This document shows positions 17,323 to 25,834 of a DNA stretch of 61,286 bases, piece by piece. The number at the start of each line of letters is the position of its first letter. The first letter of the stretch is position 1. The DNA lies in assembly GCA_028876395.1 (NCBI GenBank), contig JAGWRX010000194.1:1-61286 (forward strand). The letters are read 5' to 3'. Below the pieces are notes generated by a model. It worked only from the letters and a program-made list of their open reading frames with translations. It searched no databases and was not told the origin of the DNA. A program made the position numbers and the translations under genes. This DNA comes from Acidobacteriota bacterium. GTDB lineage: Bacteria; Acidobacteriota; Terriglobia; Terriglobales; Acidobacteriaceae.

Positions 17323-19017
17323 TCATTCAGCTACGGCGTGGGGTACGGGGCCCGTGGGCAGGTCGCGCTCGACGGCTGCCAGCGGTTCGCCGGCGAGATG
17401 CGCGCGAAGCTCTTCGTCGGAATGGCGTTGGAACCAGGCGCGCAGGTTCTCGTCCAGGGAGCGGCTGGCCAGATATTCGCGAAGCAGCCGTTCGATCGCA
17501 TCTGGAACGAGCGGTGCGGGGCAGCGAAAACCCACAGGGCGCGCGATGGCTGAGTGCCGGCCCACAGCTCCGCCGAGGCAGAAGTAGTACGCGTCGGTCA
17601 GCTTGCCCTCGTGCTTGATCTTCTTGCCTTCGATGCCGATGTCGGCAATCCAGTGCTGGCCGCATCCGTTGGGGCAGCCGGTCACGTGGAGGCGGAGATC
17701 CTGATCGAACTGCGGCAGGCGTTCCTCAAGCTCCTCCACCAGCCAGCGGGTAAAGCCCTTGGTCTCAGTAATGGCCAGCTTGCAAAACTCCGTGCCGGTG
17801 CAGGCGATCGCGCCGCGCCAGAAGGAGGAGCCTTCGACGTGCAGGCCGATCTTGCCGAGTTCACGCGCCAGATCGCCGGACTTCTGGTAGGGAACGTTGA
17901 TGAACAAGAGATTTTGTGAGACGGTTGCGCGGAGTTCTCCCGTGCCGTAGCGCTCGGCGAGATCGGCTGCGGCCTCCAACTGGTCGCCGGTCATGCGGCC
18001 GCGCAGCACGGATGCGCCGACGTAGCTCATGCCGGGCTGGCGCTGCGGGTGGATGCCAACATGATCGCGGAGGGTCTCGTCGGGTACCTGCTCCGGCGCG
18101 CCGGGAAGCAGCGTGAAGTCGAGGCGTGACTGGAGTTCGGCGAGGAAGGTCCCGGGCGTCCAGCCTTCCTTCAAAAAGAGATATTTCATGCGCGCGCGGT
18201 CGCGGTTCTCACGCAGGGCCTGCTGGTCGCGAAAGATTTCAGCAACGGCGCGCACAACGCGGAGAGCCTGATCGGGCAGGATGAAGGCATCAATGGGTAT
18301 GGCGAGATGCGGTTCCTTTGAGAGCCCACCGCCAACGCGCAGGGTGTAGCCCACGGCGCCGTTGTGCACCACCGGCGTGAGAGCGACATCATTGATTTCC
18401 GGGTAATTGCACCACGAGGGGCAGCCGGTGACGGAGATTTTGAATTTGCGCGGCAGATTGTAGAACTCCGGGTTGGCCGTGAGGAGCCGGGCGATCTCGA
18501 TGGCAAGTTGCGATGAGTCAATGAGTTCATCGGCATCCACGCCGGCCAGGGGGCAGCCGGTCACATTGCGCACCACGTCGCCGCAGGCCCCTTTGGGCGA
18601 AAGCCCGATGGCGTCGAGCGCGTCCACCACCTCGGGGAGCGACTCGATGGTGAGCCAGTGGAGCTGGATGTTCTGGCGGACGGTGATGTCGGCGAGGTTG
18701 CGAGCGTGTTTGCGCGTAAGTCCGGCGATGACGCGAAGCTGGTGGGAGGTGAGGATGCCGTTGGGGATGCCGATGCGCATCATGAAGTAGCCGGAGGTCA
18801 CGCCCTCGCCGCCCTTGCCGCCGGTCGCGCCAACGCCGTCGCCCTGGGTATAGACGCCCCACCACTTGAAGTACGTCGACGCCCACTCGGGAACAACGCT
18901 GGAGCGCCCCTGCCGGGCAAAGGCGCGCACTTCGTCAAACGCCTCCCATGGGTTCTTTTCGCGCTTCAGGCGCTCGGCGCGCTGGGCCTTGGTCTCTTTT
19001 ACGACAGCTTCAGTCAT
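17323..19017 (-). CDS. Ferredoxin-type sulfite/nitrite reductase (siroheme, 4Fe-4S)
   Basis: 564 residues with the duplicated NIR_SIR architecture. The siroheme/4Fe-4S ligands are visible as ACTGTEFCKLA (C-x5-C) and HVTGCPNGCGQHW (C-x3-C) in the C-terminal half. Basic siroheme-contact stretches (RKHARNLADITVRQNIQLHW) lie in the N-terminal half. The enzyme performs the six-electron reduction of sulfite or nitrite with reduced ferredoxin. The CTGTEFC pattern is common in NirA-type proteins, but some of these are sulfite reductases, and no nitrate genes are near, so both substrates remain possible. It heads a two-gene operon with cysG. SD AAGGGGA precedes the ATG; the leader contains a hairpin. 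Confidence 0.88.
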   Translation of the reverse strand: MTEAVVKETKAQRAERLKREKNPWEAFDEVRAFARQGRSSVVPEWASTYFKWWGVYTQGDGVGATGGKGGEGVTSGYFMMRIGIPNGILTSHQLRVIAGLTRKHARNLADITVRQNIQLHWLTIESLPEVVDALDAIGLSPKGACGDVVRNVTGCPLAGVDADELIDSSQLAIEIARLLTANPEFYNLPRKFKISVTGCPSWCNYPEINDVALTPVVHNGAVGYTLRVGGGLSKEPHLAIPIDAFILPDQALRVVRAVAEIFRDQQALRENRDRARMKYLFLKEGWTPGTFLAELQSRLDFTLLPGAPEQVPDETLRDHVGIHPQRQPGMSYVGASVLRGRMTGDQLEAAADLAERYGTGELRATVSQNLLFINVPYQKSGDLARELGKIGLHVEGSSFWRGAIACTGTEFCKLAITETKGFTRWLVEELEERLPQFDQDLRLHVTGCPNGCGQHWIADIGIEGKKIKHEGKLTDAYYFCLGGAVGRHSAIARPVGFRCPAPLVPDAIERLLREYLASRSLDENLRAWFQRHSDEELRAHLAGEPLAAVERDLPTGPVPHAVAE

Positions 19018-19046
19018 TTCTTCCCCTTTTGCCCAAAAATAGAAAT

Positions 19047-19074
19047 CCCGCGGCAGCTATGGCTGCATCGCGGG
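19047..19074 (-). promoter_or_regulatory. Hairpin followed by T-tract in the reductase leader (possible attenuator)
   Basis: An 11-bp stem (CCCGCGGCAGC against GCTGCATCGCGGG, one 2-nt bulge, TATG loop) is followed on the minus strand by ATTTCTATTTTT. It sits about 30 nt before the start codon of the sulfite/nitrite reductase, so it resembles an intrinsic terminator inside the 5' leader, as in attenuation control. It could also simply end transcription from the short ORF upstream. Confidence 0.55.
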
Positions 19075-19092
19075 CATTCAGAAACCTTGGAA

Positions 19093-19257
19093 TTACGCTC
19101 GAACTTTCAGACCCAGGTCACCTGTGCGCGCGAAGCGGCGTACAGCAGCGACAACAGGGGCGACCTTGCATATTTCGATATTCGCAGGAGACCGGCGAAA
19201 AAGCAACAGCGAATTTTGCTCCGCTGGCAGCCAGCGGACGACTTGTGCGCGCAACAT
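19093..19257 (-). CDS. Possible small leader ORF (54 aa) upstream of the sulfite/nitrite reductase
   Basis: ATG 19257 has AAGGAG exactly 7 nt upstream, a better site than most genes here. The 54-residue product begins MLRAQVVRWLPAEQN, is basic (several Arg), and matches no family I know. It ends about 20 nt before a terminator-like hairpin which precedes the reductase start. This arrangement (translated short ORF, then terminator, then biosynthetic genes) would suit leader-peptide control. It contains only one Cys and no run of one amino acid, so a classical amino-acid attenuator is not obvious. It may be chance. Confidence 0.35.
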   Translation of the reverse strand: MLRAQVVRWLPAEQNSLLLFRRSPANIEICKVAPVVAAVRRFARTGDLGLKVRA

Positions 19258-19478
19258 CCTGCATCTCCTTCGGTTACAAGGGCCACGACCGGCAATTTCT
19301 TTTCCTCCGAGTGCATAGAATGCTTGCGAGGCGAATGCAGGAATGATCGTGGCGGGCATTGATCAGGCTGGCGATTAACGCAAAGGCCGTTGTGTCCCGC
19401 ATCACTGAGAGGCACTGCCGGAAGCGGTATATCATGCTTGGCCGCGTATGAATACGTGCGTCCGGTGGAGAGTGAATC
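19258..19478. other. Divergent intergenic stretch
   Basis: About 220 bases between the putative leader ORF and the DUF362 gene. It must hold promoters for both directions. I find no strong -35/-10 pair, repeat or conserved RNA motif that I can name. Confidence 0.4.
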
Positions 19479-20498
19479 ATGCGCAACGAGCGCATCACGA
19501 GCCGGCGAAGTTTTCTCAGCAATTGCCTCGCTGGAGTAGCGGGCATTGCCGCCGGGGAACATTCTCTCCCGCTGGATGCTGGTGAAGCGGCTTCCTCTGC
19601 AACGCAAGCCAGGGTTGCGATTGCCCACGATGCGCTGCTGCGCGACTCTGGTGGCGCAGTGGATTCGCGGCGCATTCTCCACTTGCTCGATCAGGCCGTG
19701 AAGAGCTTTTTCGACGTCGATGAGGCAACGCGCCCATGGACGAGGATTGTCCGCCCAGGGCAGATGGTTGGCGTGAAAGTGAACACGCTGGGCGGGCGGG
19801 GAATCTCGAGCAATGTGCGGCTGGTTGAGGCAATTTGCGAAAGGCTGCAGGGCGCGGGCGTCAGGCCGCAGCAGATTGTGATCTGGGATCGTGACAGCGC
19901 GGAACTGGAGCGCGCTGGATTTCGCGTGCGCACAGGCGGAAATCAGGCGCAGTGCTTTGGCACGGACCGGATGGGCTATGAAGACGACCTGGTGTCCTGT
20001 GGCAGTGTTGGAAGCCGGCTGTCGAAGATACTGACGCAGCGCTGCGATGTGTTGATCAATGTGCCGGTCCTTAAGGACCACGACGGCGCCGGCGTTACGG
20101 CCGCGCTGAAGAACATGTACGGCGTGATTCACAATCCAAACAAGTACCATCCCAATGGATGCAACCCATATATCGCAGACTTGAACATGCTGCCGGAAAT
20201 TCGGACGAAATTACGGCTGACGATCTGCGATGCGACGAATGCCTGCTTTGAAGGCGGGCCGAGCTTCAAGCCGGAATTTACATGGCAGCACAACGCGCTG
20301 ATTGTCGCGCAGGACTCAGTAGCGCTCGACACAATCGGCTGGCGGATTATCGAGCGCAAGCGGGCCGAGAAGGGACTGAAGACGCTCGATGCCGAGGGCC
20401 GCGCGCCGCACTATATTGCCACGGCGGCCGATGCTGCGCACCGCCTGGGAACGAACGACCCACGGCGTATTACGCTCGCCGAGGTGCGGGTAGCGTAA
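19479..20498 (+). CDS. DUF362 protein with Tat signal
   Basis: 339 residues. The N-terminus TSRRSFLSNCLAGVAGIAAG is a twin-arginine signal, so the protein is exported folded. The body is DUF362: GQMVGVKVNTLGGRGISSN, then CDVLINVPVLKDHDGAG, then TAALKNMYGVIHNPNKYHP, and a late CDATNACFEGGP. DUF362 proteins are uncharacterised and often occur with iron-sulfur proteins, although no CxxCxxC cluster is seen here; the Tat signal suggests a cofactor loaded before export. It is followed 12 bp later by the AmmeMemoRadiSam radical-SAM gene and then the Memo-AMMECR1 fusion, which makes one operon. Confidence 0.85.
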   Translation: MRNERITSRRSFLSNCLAGVAGIAAGEHSLPLDAGEAASSATQARVAIAHDALLRDSGGAVDSRRILHLLDQAVKSFFDVDEATRPWTRIVRPGQMVGVKVNTLGGRGISSNVRLVEAICERLQGAGVRPQQIVIWDRDSAELERAGFRVRTGGNQAQCFGTDRMGYEDDLVSCGSVGSRLSKILTQRCDVLINVPVLKDHDGAGVTAALKNMYGVIHNPNKYHPNGCNPYIADLNMLPEIRTKLRLTICDATNACFEGGPSFKPEFTWQHNALIVAQDSVALDTIGWRIIERKRAEKGLKTLDAEGRAPHYIATAADAAHRLGTNDPRRITLAEVRVA

Positions 20499-20510
20499 GG
20501 GAGGCGTGCG

Positions 20511-21755
20511 ATGACAACGAATTGCTCCTCACAGATGGTTGGTGAAGCGCTGAGTGCGGGGATATTTTCTGTGGCGAATGCGGCCCGCGGCGGGCACGAA
20601 TTCTTATCCGCTCCAATGGATCGCCGGTCCTTTCTGAAGTGTGCCGTGTCAGTGGGCGCGGCGGGAAGTATCTCTCACCTGGTTGAGCCGCTCCCTGCCA
20701 TGCAGCCGCCGGAGAGTGCGCCGAAGCAGGATGATGCGCGGTTCGCCGTCGAGGCCAGGTTTTATGAGAAGCTGCCGAACAAGAGGATCAGGTGCAAACT
20801 TTGTCCGCGCGGGTGTACGGTTGGCGACAAGGAGCGCGGATACTGCGGCGTGCGCGAGAATCGCGGCGGAGTCTACTACACGCTGGTTCACTCGAGGGTG
20901 TGCGCTGCGCATGTGGACCCGGTCGAGAAAAAGCCGTTCTTCCATTACCTGCCGGGGACATTGGCTTTTTCCCTGGCTACGGCCGGTTGCAATGTTGACT
21001 GCAAGTTCTGCCAGAACTGGGAAATTTCACAGGCGAGGCCCGAGCAGGTCTCTTCGCAGTACATTCCGCCCCAACGTGTGGCGGAACTGGCCGCGCAGTA
21101 TCACTGTCCGACAATTGCGTATACGTATAGCGAGCCGACAGTTTTTAGTGAATTCGTGATGGACTCGGCAGATGCCGGGCACGAAGCGGGCATTCGCAGC
21201 ATCGTGGTGTCGAACGGCTACATCCAGGATGAGCCCTTGCGAGCGGTTTACAGCAGAGTGGACGCGGTCAAGATTGATCTGAAGTCATTTTCTGATTCCT
21301 ATTACAAGAAGATCGTGTCAGGCGAGCTTAAGCCGGTGCTGGAAACACTGGTCGCGTTGCGCAAGATGGGCAAATGGAACGAGATCGTGTACCTTGTGGT
21401 GCCGACCCTCAATGACGGCGATGCGGAGTTTACCGGCATGGCGCGCTGGATCAAGGCGAATCTCGGGACGGATGTTCCAGTGCACTTCACGCAGTTTCAC
21501 CCGGACTACCTGTTGAAGAATCTGCCCATCACACCGGTCTCAACCCTGGAGCGGGCCCACGACATTGCCATGGCCGAGGGATTGCACTTTGTCTACATCG
21601 GCAATGTGCCCGGGCATCCAGCGGAGAATACCTATTGCCCGCAATGCCGGCGTATGCTGGTGCAACGTGGCGGATTTGAAATCCGGCAGATGCTTATCCG
21701 CGACGGTGCGTGTCCGTTTTGCAAGCAGAAGATTCCAGGAGTGTGGCACGCTTGA
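20511..21755 (+). CDS. amrS: AmmeMemoRadiSam system radical SAM enzyme
   Basis: 414 residues. The radical-SAM cluster motif is GCNVDCKFCQNWE (C-x3-C-x2-C), preceded by a Cys-rich N-terminal block CKLCPRGCTVGDKERGYCGV typical of the AmmeMemoRadiSam SAM enzyme. Later blocks (AYTYSEPTVFSEFV, VDAVKIDLKSFSD, HFTQFHPDY) also match. It should bind a 4Fe-4S cluster and generate a 5'-deoxyadenosyl radical; the substrate is unknown. Start 20511 has GGGAGG 6 nt upstream. Residue 36 begins MDRRSFLKCAVSVGAAGSI, a twin-arginine-like signal, implying export unless it is cryptic; the 35 residues before it are odd. Confidence 0.9.
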   Translation: MTTNCSSQMVGEALSAGIFSVANAARGGHEFLSAPMDRRSFLKCAVSVGAAGSISHLVEPLPAMQPPESAPKQDDARFAVEARFYEKLPNKRIRCKLCPRGCTVGDKERGYCGVRENRGGVYYTLVHSRVCAAHVDPVEKKPFFHYLPGTLAFSLATAGCNVDCKFCQNWEISQARPEQVSSQYIPPQRVAELAAQYHCPTIAYTYSEPTVFSEFVMDSADAGHEAGIRSIVVSNGYIQDEPLRAVYSRVDAVKIDLKSFSDSYYKKIVSGELKPVLETLVALRKMGKWNEIVYLVVPTLNDGDAEFTGMARWIKANLGTDVPVHFTQFHPDYLLKNLPITPVSTLERAHDIAMAEGLHFVYIGNVPGHPAENTYCPQCRRMLVQRGGFEIRQMLIRDGACPFCKQKIPGVWHA

Positions 21756-21777
21756 GAGCGGGAGACAGGAATTGCGT

Positions 21778-23346
21778 ATGAGTCTGGGATTGCGATGGGG
21801 AAGGCTCTTCATGTTCGGCCTATGCTTCGGTTTCGCGGCGCTCGCGGCACAGGAACAGGTCTTCGGCGCAGAGCAGCAAAAGATGCGGCAGGCAGGCGTG
21901 GCCGGCAGCTTCTATCCCGCTGATCCCGCTCAGCTGACGGCCATGATGGACGACATGATGTCGCATGCGTCACAGCCTGCCATCAAAGGGCAGATTCTGG
22001 CTGTGGTGGCGCCGCACGCGGGTTATCCGTATTCCGGTCCAGTGGCGGCCTACACTTATGCCGCGCTGAAAGGGCGCAAGTACTCACGCGTCGTCGTGAT
22101 TGCTCCGTCGCACTATGAGGCGTTCGATTTCACGTCTGTGTATGACGGAGACGGATATGTGACGCCGCTGGGGACGATCCCCGTGGACAAGGCATTTGCG
22201 CAACAACTGACAAAGATGAGCTCATCGATCAGGCTCTCGGGCCGTGGTCATCTGGCTACATCGAAAGGCGCGGAGCACGCGCTTGAAGTGCAATTGCCGT
22301 GGCTGCAGCACGTGCTGGGCAGTTTTACGCTGGTCCCGATCATCATGGGAGATCAGAGCTATGAGAGCAGCCGCGCCCTGGGTGTGGCACTGGCCAGGCT
22401 GCTGCAGCACGAAGGATCATCACCGGACAAGGGAGACGTGAAAGCGAGTGCAGGAGACACGCTTATCGTGGCCAGCTCCGATTTGTCGCATTACCACACC
22501 TACGCCGAGGCCGAAGAGATGGACCACAAGACGCTGAATGCGTTGCAGGCCTGGGATTATTTCAGCATGTCGCGCAACTTTGATGCGCGCGTATGGGAGG
22601 CCTGCGGAGGCGCGCCAATCGTGGCTGCCATGATTGCCGCCGAGCACATGGGAGCGAACCAGGCAAAGCTGCTGCGCTATGCCAATTCCGGAGATGTAAC
22701 CGGCGACCGCTCGCACGTTGTGGGGTATGGAGCTGTGGCGCTGGTGAAGGCGCCGGGCCAGCAGGCAGCGGAGAAGCCCTACTCGCTGAGTGACAAGGAG
22801 AAGGATATTTTGCTGACGGTGGCCCGCAAGTCGGTGGAGTCTGCCGTTCGTGAACAGAAGGCGTATGCCCCCGGCGTGATTCCAGAAGAGGCGCTGCACC
22901 AGGAGCGCGGCGCTTTTGTCACTTTGAAGGAGGCTGGGGATCTGCGAGGGTGCATCGGGTATACCTCCGCCGTGAAGCCGCTCTACCTGACGGTGCGGGA
23001 CACGGCGGTGCTGGCAGCCTTGCGCGATCCACGCTTCCACCCGGTTTCGACGCAGGAGCTTCCGAAGCTGCAGTACGAGATTTCTGTGCTTTCGCCGCTC
23101 CGGCACGTGCTCGACGTTCGTCAGATTGTCGTTGGCGAGCACGGCCTGCTGATGAAGAGCGGCACGAACGAGGGTCTGCTACTTCCACAGGTCCCGACTG
23201 AGCAGCATTGGGACCGCACCCGGTTCCTTGAAGAGACGTGCGGCAAGGCGGAGATGCGCCCGAACTGCTGGAAGGATGAAAATACCGATATCTTCATGTT
23301 TACGGCAGTGGTGTTCGGCGAGCACCGGCCCGCTATTTCCCAGTAG
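21778..23346 (+). CDS. Memo-AMMECR1 fusion (AmmeMemoRadiSam proteins B and A), secreted
   Basis: 522 residues. A signal peptide (GRLFMFGLCFGFAALAAQ) leads a Memo domain (about 40-320): APHAGYPYSGPV, APSHYEAFDF and ACGGAPIVAAMIAA carry the His, His and Cys that bind metal in human MEMO1, and SSDLSHYHTY is also conserved. The C-terminal 180 residues are AMMECR1, with its hallmark LRGCIGYTS. Memo domains resemble non-haem iron dioxygenases; AMMECR1 has no known activity. ATG 21778 is used because it gives the signal peptide and follows GGGAGACAGGA. It is 22 bp behind the radical-SAM gene. The stop overlaps the convergent gene by 14 bp. Confidence 0.9.
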   Translation: MSLGLRWGRLFMFGLCFGFAALAAQEQVFGAEQQKMRQAGVAGSFYPADPAQLTAMMDDMMSHASQPAIKGQILAVVAPHAGYPYSGPVAAYTYAALKGRKYSRVVVIAPSHYEAFDFTSVYDGDGYVTPLGTIPVDKAFAQQLTKMSSSIRLSGRGHLATSKGAEHALEVQLPWLQHVLGSFTLVPIIMGDQSYESSRALGVALARLLQHEGSSPDKGDVKASAGDTLIVASSDLSHYHTYAEAEEMDHKTLNALQAWDYFSMSRNFDARVWEACGGAPIVAAMIAAEHMGANQAKLLRYANSGDVTGDRSHVVGYGAVALVKAPGQQAAEKPYSLSDKEKDILLTVARKSVESAVREQKAYAPGVIPEEALHQERGAFVTLKEAGDLRGCIGYTSAVKPLYLTVRDTAVLAALRDPRFHPVSTQELPKLQYEISVLSPLRHVLDVRQIVVGEHGLLMKSGTNEGLLLPQVPTEQHWDRTRFLEETCGKAEMRPNCWKDENTDIFMFTAVVFGEHRPAISQ

Positions 23347-25651
23347 CGCGCGCGTCCATGCTTGCTCGCGCCATGAGCAGCGCGGGCGCCAGGCTTACCG
23401 CCGTGGCCAGCCATGCTGTGTTCCAAAAGCCAAACAGAGGAATGGAAAAGCCGGCCAGCAGCAACGCACCGGCGCAGCCTCCCAGCAGGTCAAGCGCGTA
23501 GAGGGTGCCTGCGCCTGTTTTTGCCCGGTTGCCGCCGAGATAGATTTCCGTGGCGATGGGAAACTGATAGCCTCCCGGAATTGCACACAGCAGGGCAAGG
23601 GCAGGGAAGACGACCTGGGCAATCCAGGCGCCTGCATTGCGCGCGAGCAGGCTCACCAGAAGCAGCAGCAGAGGCGCGGCAATGGCGAGGACCGCCTGGT
23701 TGAAGGCTGCACGCCGCAGTAGAGACGCTGTTTCTTCAGTGCGTCTGTGGGCGCTGCTGAACCATGTGCCCGATGCAATGCCAGCCATGAACATGCCAAT
23801 CAGCATGGCAAGTTCGCCGTAGACATATCCGTATACGGACTGGAACGCCAGCAAAACCAGAATCTGCAGCGTCATGAGCGTGTAGCCGCTGGCGAATACG
23901 GACCACAAGCCGGCGGCGCGCGTGCGGCTCCGGTTAGTTGGAAGCAGGGCAAGCGCAAGAAAAAAGAGGGACGAAAGAGCGGCCACGCTTGCAAGAAGCG
24001 ATGCGAATGGAATGTGCGACGCACGCCGCAGCAACTGCGAGTAGCCGGACTTGAACTGCGCGCTCCACAACACGGTGTCAAAGTAGTATGCGGCGGGATG
24101 AAAGTCGCGATTGACCGCTGTCGCAGGCAGTGGCTGCAGAACGTCGTGGATCTGTGTCATGCGGTCCGGCATCATGCGGAAAGGAATGAAGTATTCGCGC
24201 ACATACAGCGTCTGCAGATTACGGTCCTGCAACCTGCGGACCAGGACTTGCGGATCATCCGTCAAAATACCGGGTTGCACCGCGGAGAAGAAATGAATCG
24301 TGCCGCCGGGAATCACGGTGACATAGGGGAAGACTTCGCGAAGAGTGCGGCGGATGCAGCGCAGAAAATCCGCAAGCGCCGGGCTGATGTAGTCTTCCGA
24401 TGCGCCGAGCTGGAGCGCAAGCAGCCCTCCCGGAGCGAGATGATCGCGAGCGGAGCGGAAGAACTCCACCGTGTAAAAACGGTTCAGTTGCGCAGTCTGC
24501 GGATCAGGCAGATTGAGCAGGATGGCGTCGAACTTGCCGGAAGATTGTTTCAGAAAAAGCCTACCGTCGATGTAATGCACATGGATGCGCGGATCGGCGA
24601 AGGCGCGCGTAGCAGCCGCGGGAAAGAAACGCCGAAACACGGAGATGAGCGAGGGATCCAGCTCCACGTAATCGATCCGTTGCAGAGTTGGATGTTTGAG
24701 GGCCTCAACGATGCTGCCGTTTATGCCCCCGCCGATGAGCAGAATTCGTCCTGGCGCAGGATGCTCCAGCAGGGCATAGTGAACAGACTCCTCGGCTGCG
24801 GATTCGTCCGGCACGTTGGCGATGAGTGAGCCGTTGTCGTAGATGCTGTGCATGCCGCCGGCATCGACGACCGTGAGTTTGCCGTAGATGGAGTCCTGCG
24901 ATCCGAGCACTTGAAAACCCTTCCACAAGTGCTCTTGCGCGGACTCTTCCAGGCGCGGAGCGCAAACCAGAAGAAGCGGAACGGCAAGGACCATGCCTGC
25001 CAACGCAATCGCAAGAGCCTGCCTGCGGCTTGTTTTGAAAATGAGGCTCGCAGCAACGCCAAGATTCAGCAGGGCCACAATCATGGAAAGCTGGAACGAG
25101 CCAAAGGCGCGCAGCAGAAGCAAGCTCGTGAAGATGCCGCCAAAGCCGGAGCCGGCCGTCTCAAGCAGGTAGGCATAACTGGTGGCGATCCGCCCTGTGA
25201 CGGCGCGCTGCTGCTGGTAACTGCGTACGGCCAAAACGAAAAGGCATCCCGACAACAAGCAAAATACGCTCAGGCACACCAGAGAAATGAGCAGCACAGG
25301 CGCAGGGCCCAGGACTTCGCCGGGTACGGTCTGAAAGAGAGCCCTGGCCGAACGCAGTGCCCATACGGTGAGCGGCAGGCTCAGTCCGCAGAGACATTCG
25401 GCGAGCGCGATGGGAATGCGCACGCTGGTGTTCTCGCGAACGATGAGGCCAGTCAGGCTGCTTCCGGCGGCGGTCCACAGCAGCCAGGTGGCCAGCATGA
25501 GGCCCATGGAGAGCTCATTGCCATTGAAGAGGAGGATCAGTTCCCGCATGAGAACAATCTGCCCGATGACAGCCGTGAATCCGACGAGGACGAGGATTCC
25601 CCAAACGGCGACTGGCGGCTGTTCTGCCCGCGGATTGGAGTCTGGTTGCAT
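23333..25651 (-). CDS. Membrane-embedded spermidine-synthase-like protein
   Basis: 772 residues: about six membrane helices (1-235), a soluble spermidine-synthase-like Rossmann domain (about 250-480), then about eight more helices. The soluble domain shows DSIYGKLTVVD, ILLIGGGINGS (SAM site), DYVELDP and LLNLPDPQTAQLNRFYT; in classical SpeE the Asn of LLNLPDP region is an Asp, so aminopropyl transfer is doubtful. The helices resemble the fused MFS/spermidine synthase family. It converges on and overlaps the Memo-AMMECR1 gene. Such proteins may act on a membrane or periplasmic substrate; no decarboxylating SAM enzyme is nearby. Confidence 0.8.
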   Translation of the reverse strand: MQPDSNPRAEQPPVAVWGILVLVGFTAVIGQIVLMRELILLFNGNELSMGLMLATWLLWTAAGSSLTGLIVRENTSVRIPIALAECLCGLSLPLTVWALRSARALFQTVPGEVLGPAPVLLISLVCLSVFCLLSGCLFVLAVRSYQQQRAVTGRIATSYAYLLETAGSGFGGIFTSLLLLRAFGSFQLSMIVALLNLGVAASLIFKTSRRQALAIALAGMVLAVPLLLVCAPRLEESAQEHLWKGFQVLGSQDSIYGKLTVVDAGGMHSIYDNGSLIANVPDESAAEESVHYALLEHPAPGRILLIGGGINGSIVEALKHPTLQRIDYVELDPSLISVFRRFFPAAATRAFADPRIHVHYIDGRLFLKQSSGKFDAILLNLPDPQTAQLNRFYTVEFFRSARDHLAPGGLLALQLGASEDYISPALADFLRCIRRTLREVFPYVTVIPGGTIHFFSAVQPGILTDDPQVLVRRLQDRNLQTLYVREYFIPFRMMPDRMTQIHDVLQPLPATAVNRDFHPAAYYFDTVLWSAQFKSGYSQLLRRASHIPFASLLASVAALSSLFFLALALLPTNRSRTRAAGLWSVFASGYTLMTLQILVLLAFQSVYGYVYGELAMLIGMFMAGIASGTWFSSAHRRTEETASLLRRAAFNQAVLAIAAPLLLLLVSLLARNAGAWIAQVVFPALALLCAIPGGYQFPIATEIYLGGNRAKTGAGTLYALDLLGGCAGALLLAGFSIPLFGFWNTAWLATAVSLAPALLMARASMDARATGK

Positions 25652-25834
25652 CGTGCCGCCTGTGCGGCCGCTTCAGCGGAACAGCCCGGCCGCCGTGCAT
25701 TCTTTGGCACCTTGGAGTATAAGCGGCTTTGCAAAGCCAGGCAGTGACATGCGCGACAAACAGATGGGGCGGGGTAAAGGAAGCTCGGGCCGCTGCGCCC
25801 TCGCGGGTTGCAGCGGCCCATTCTGCGGCCTTGT

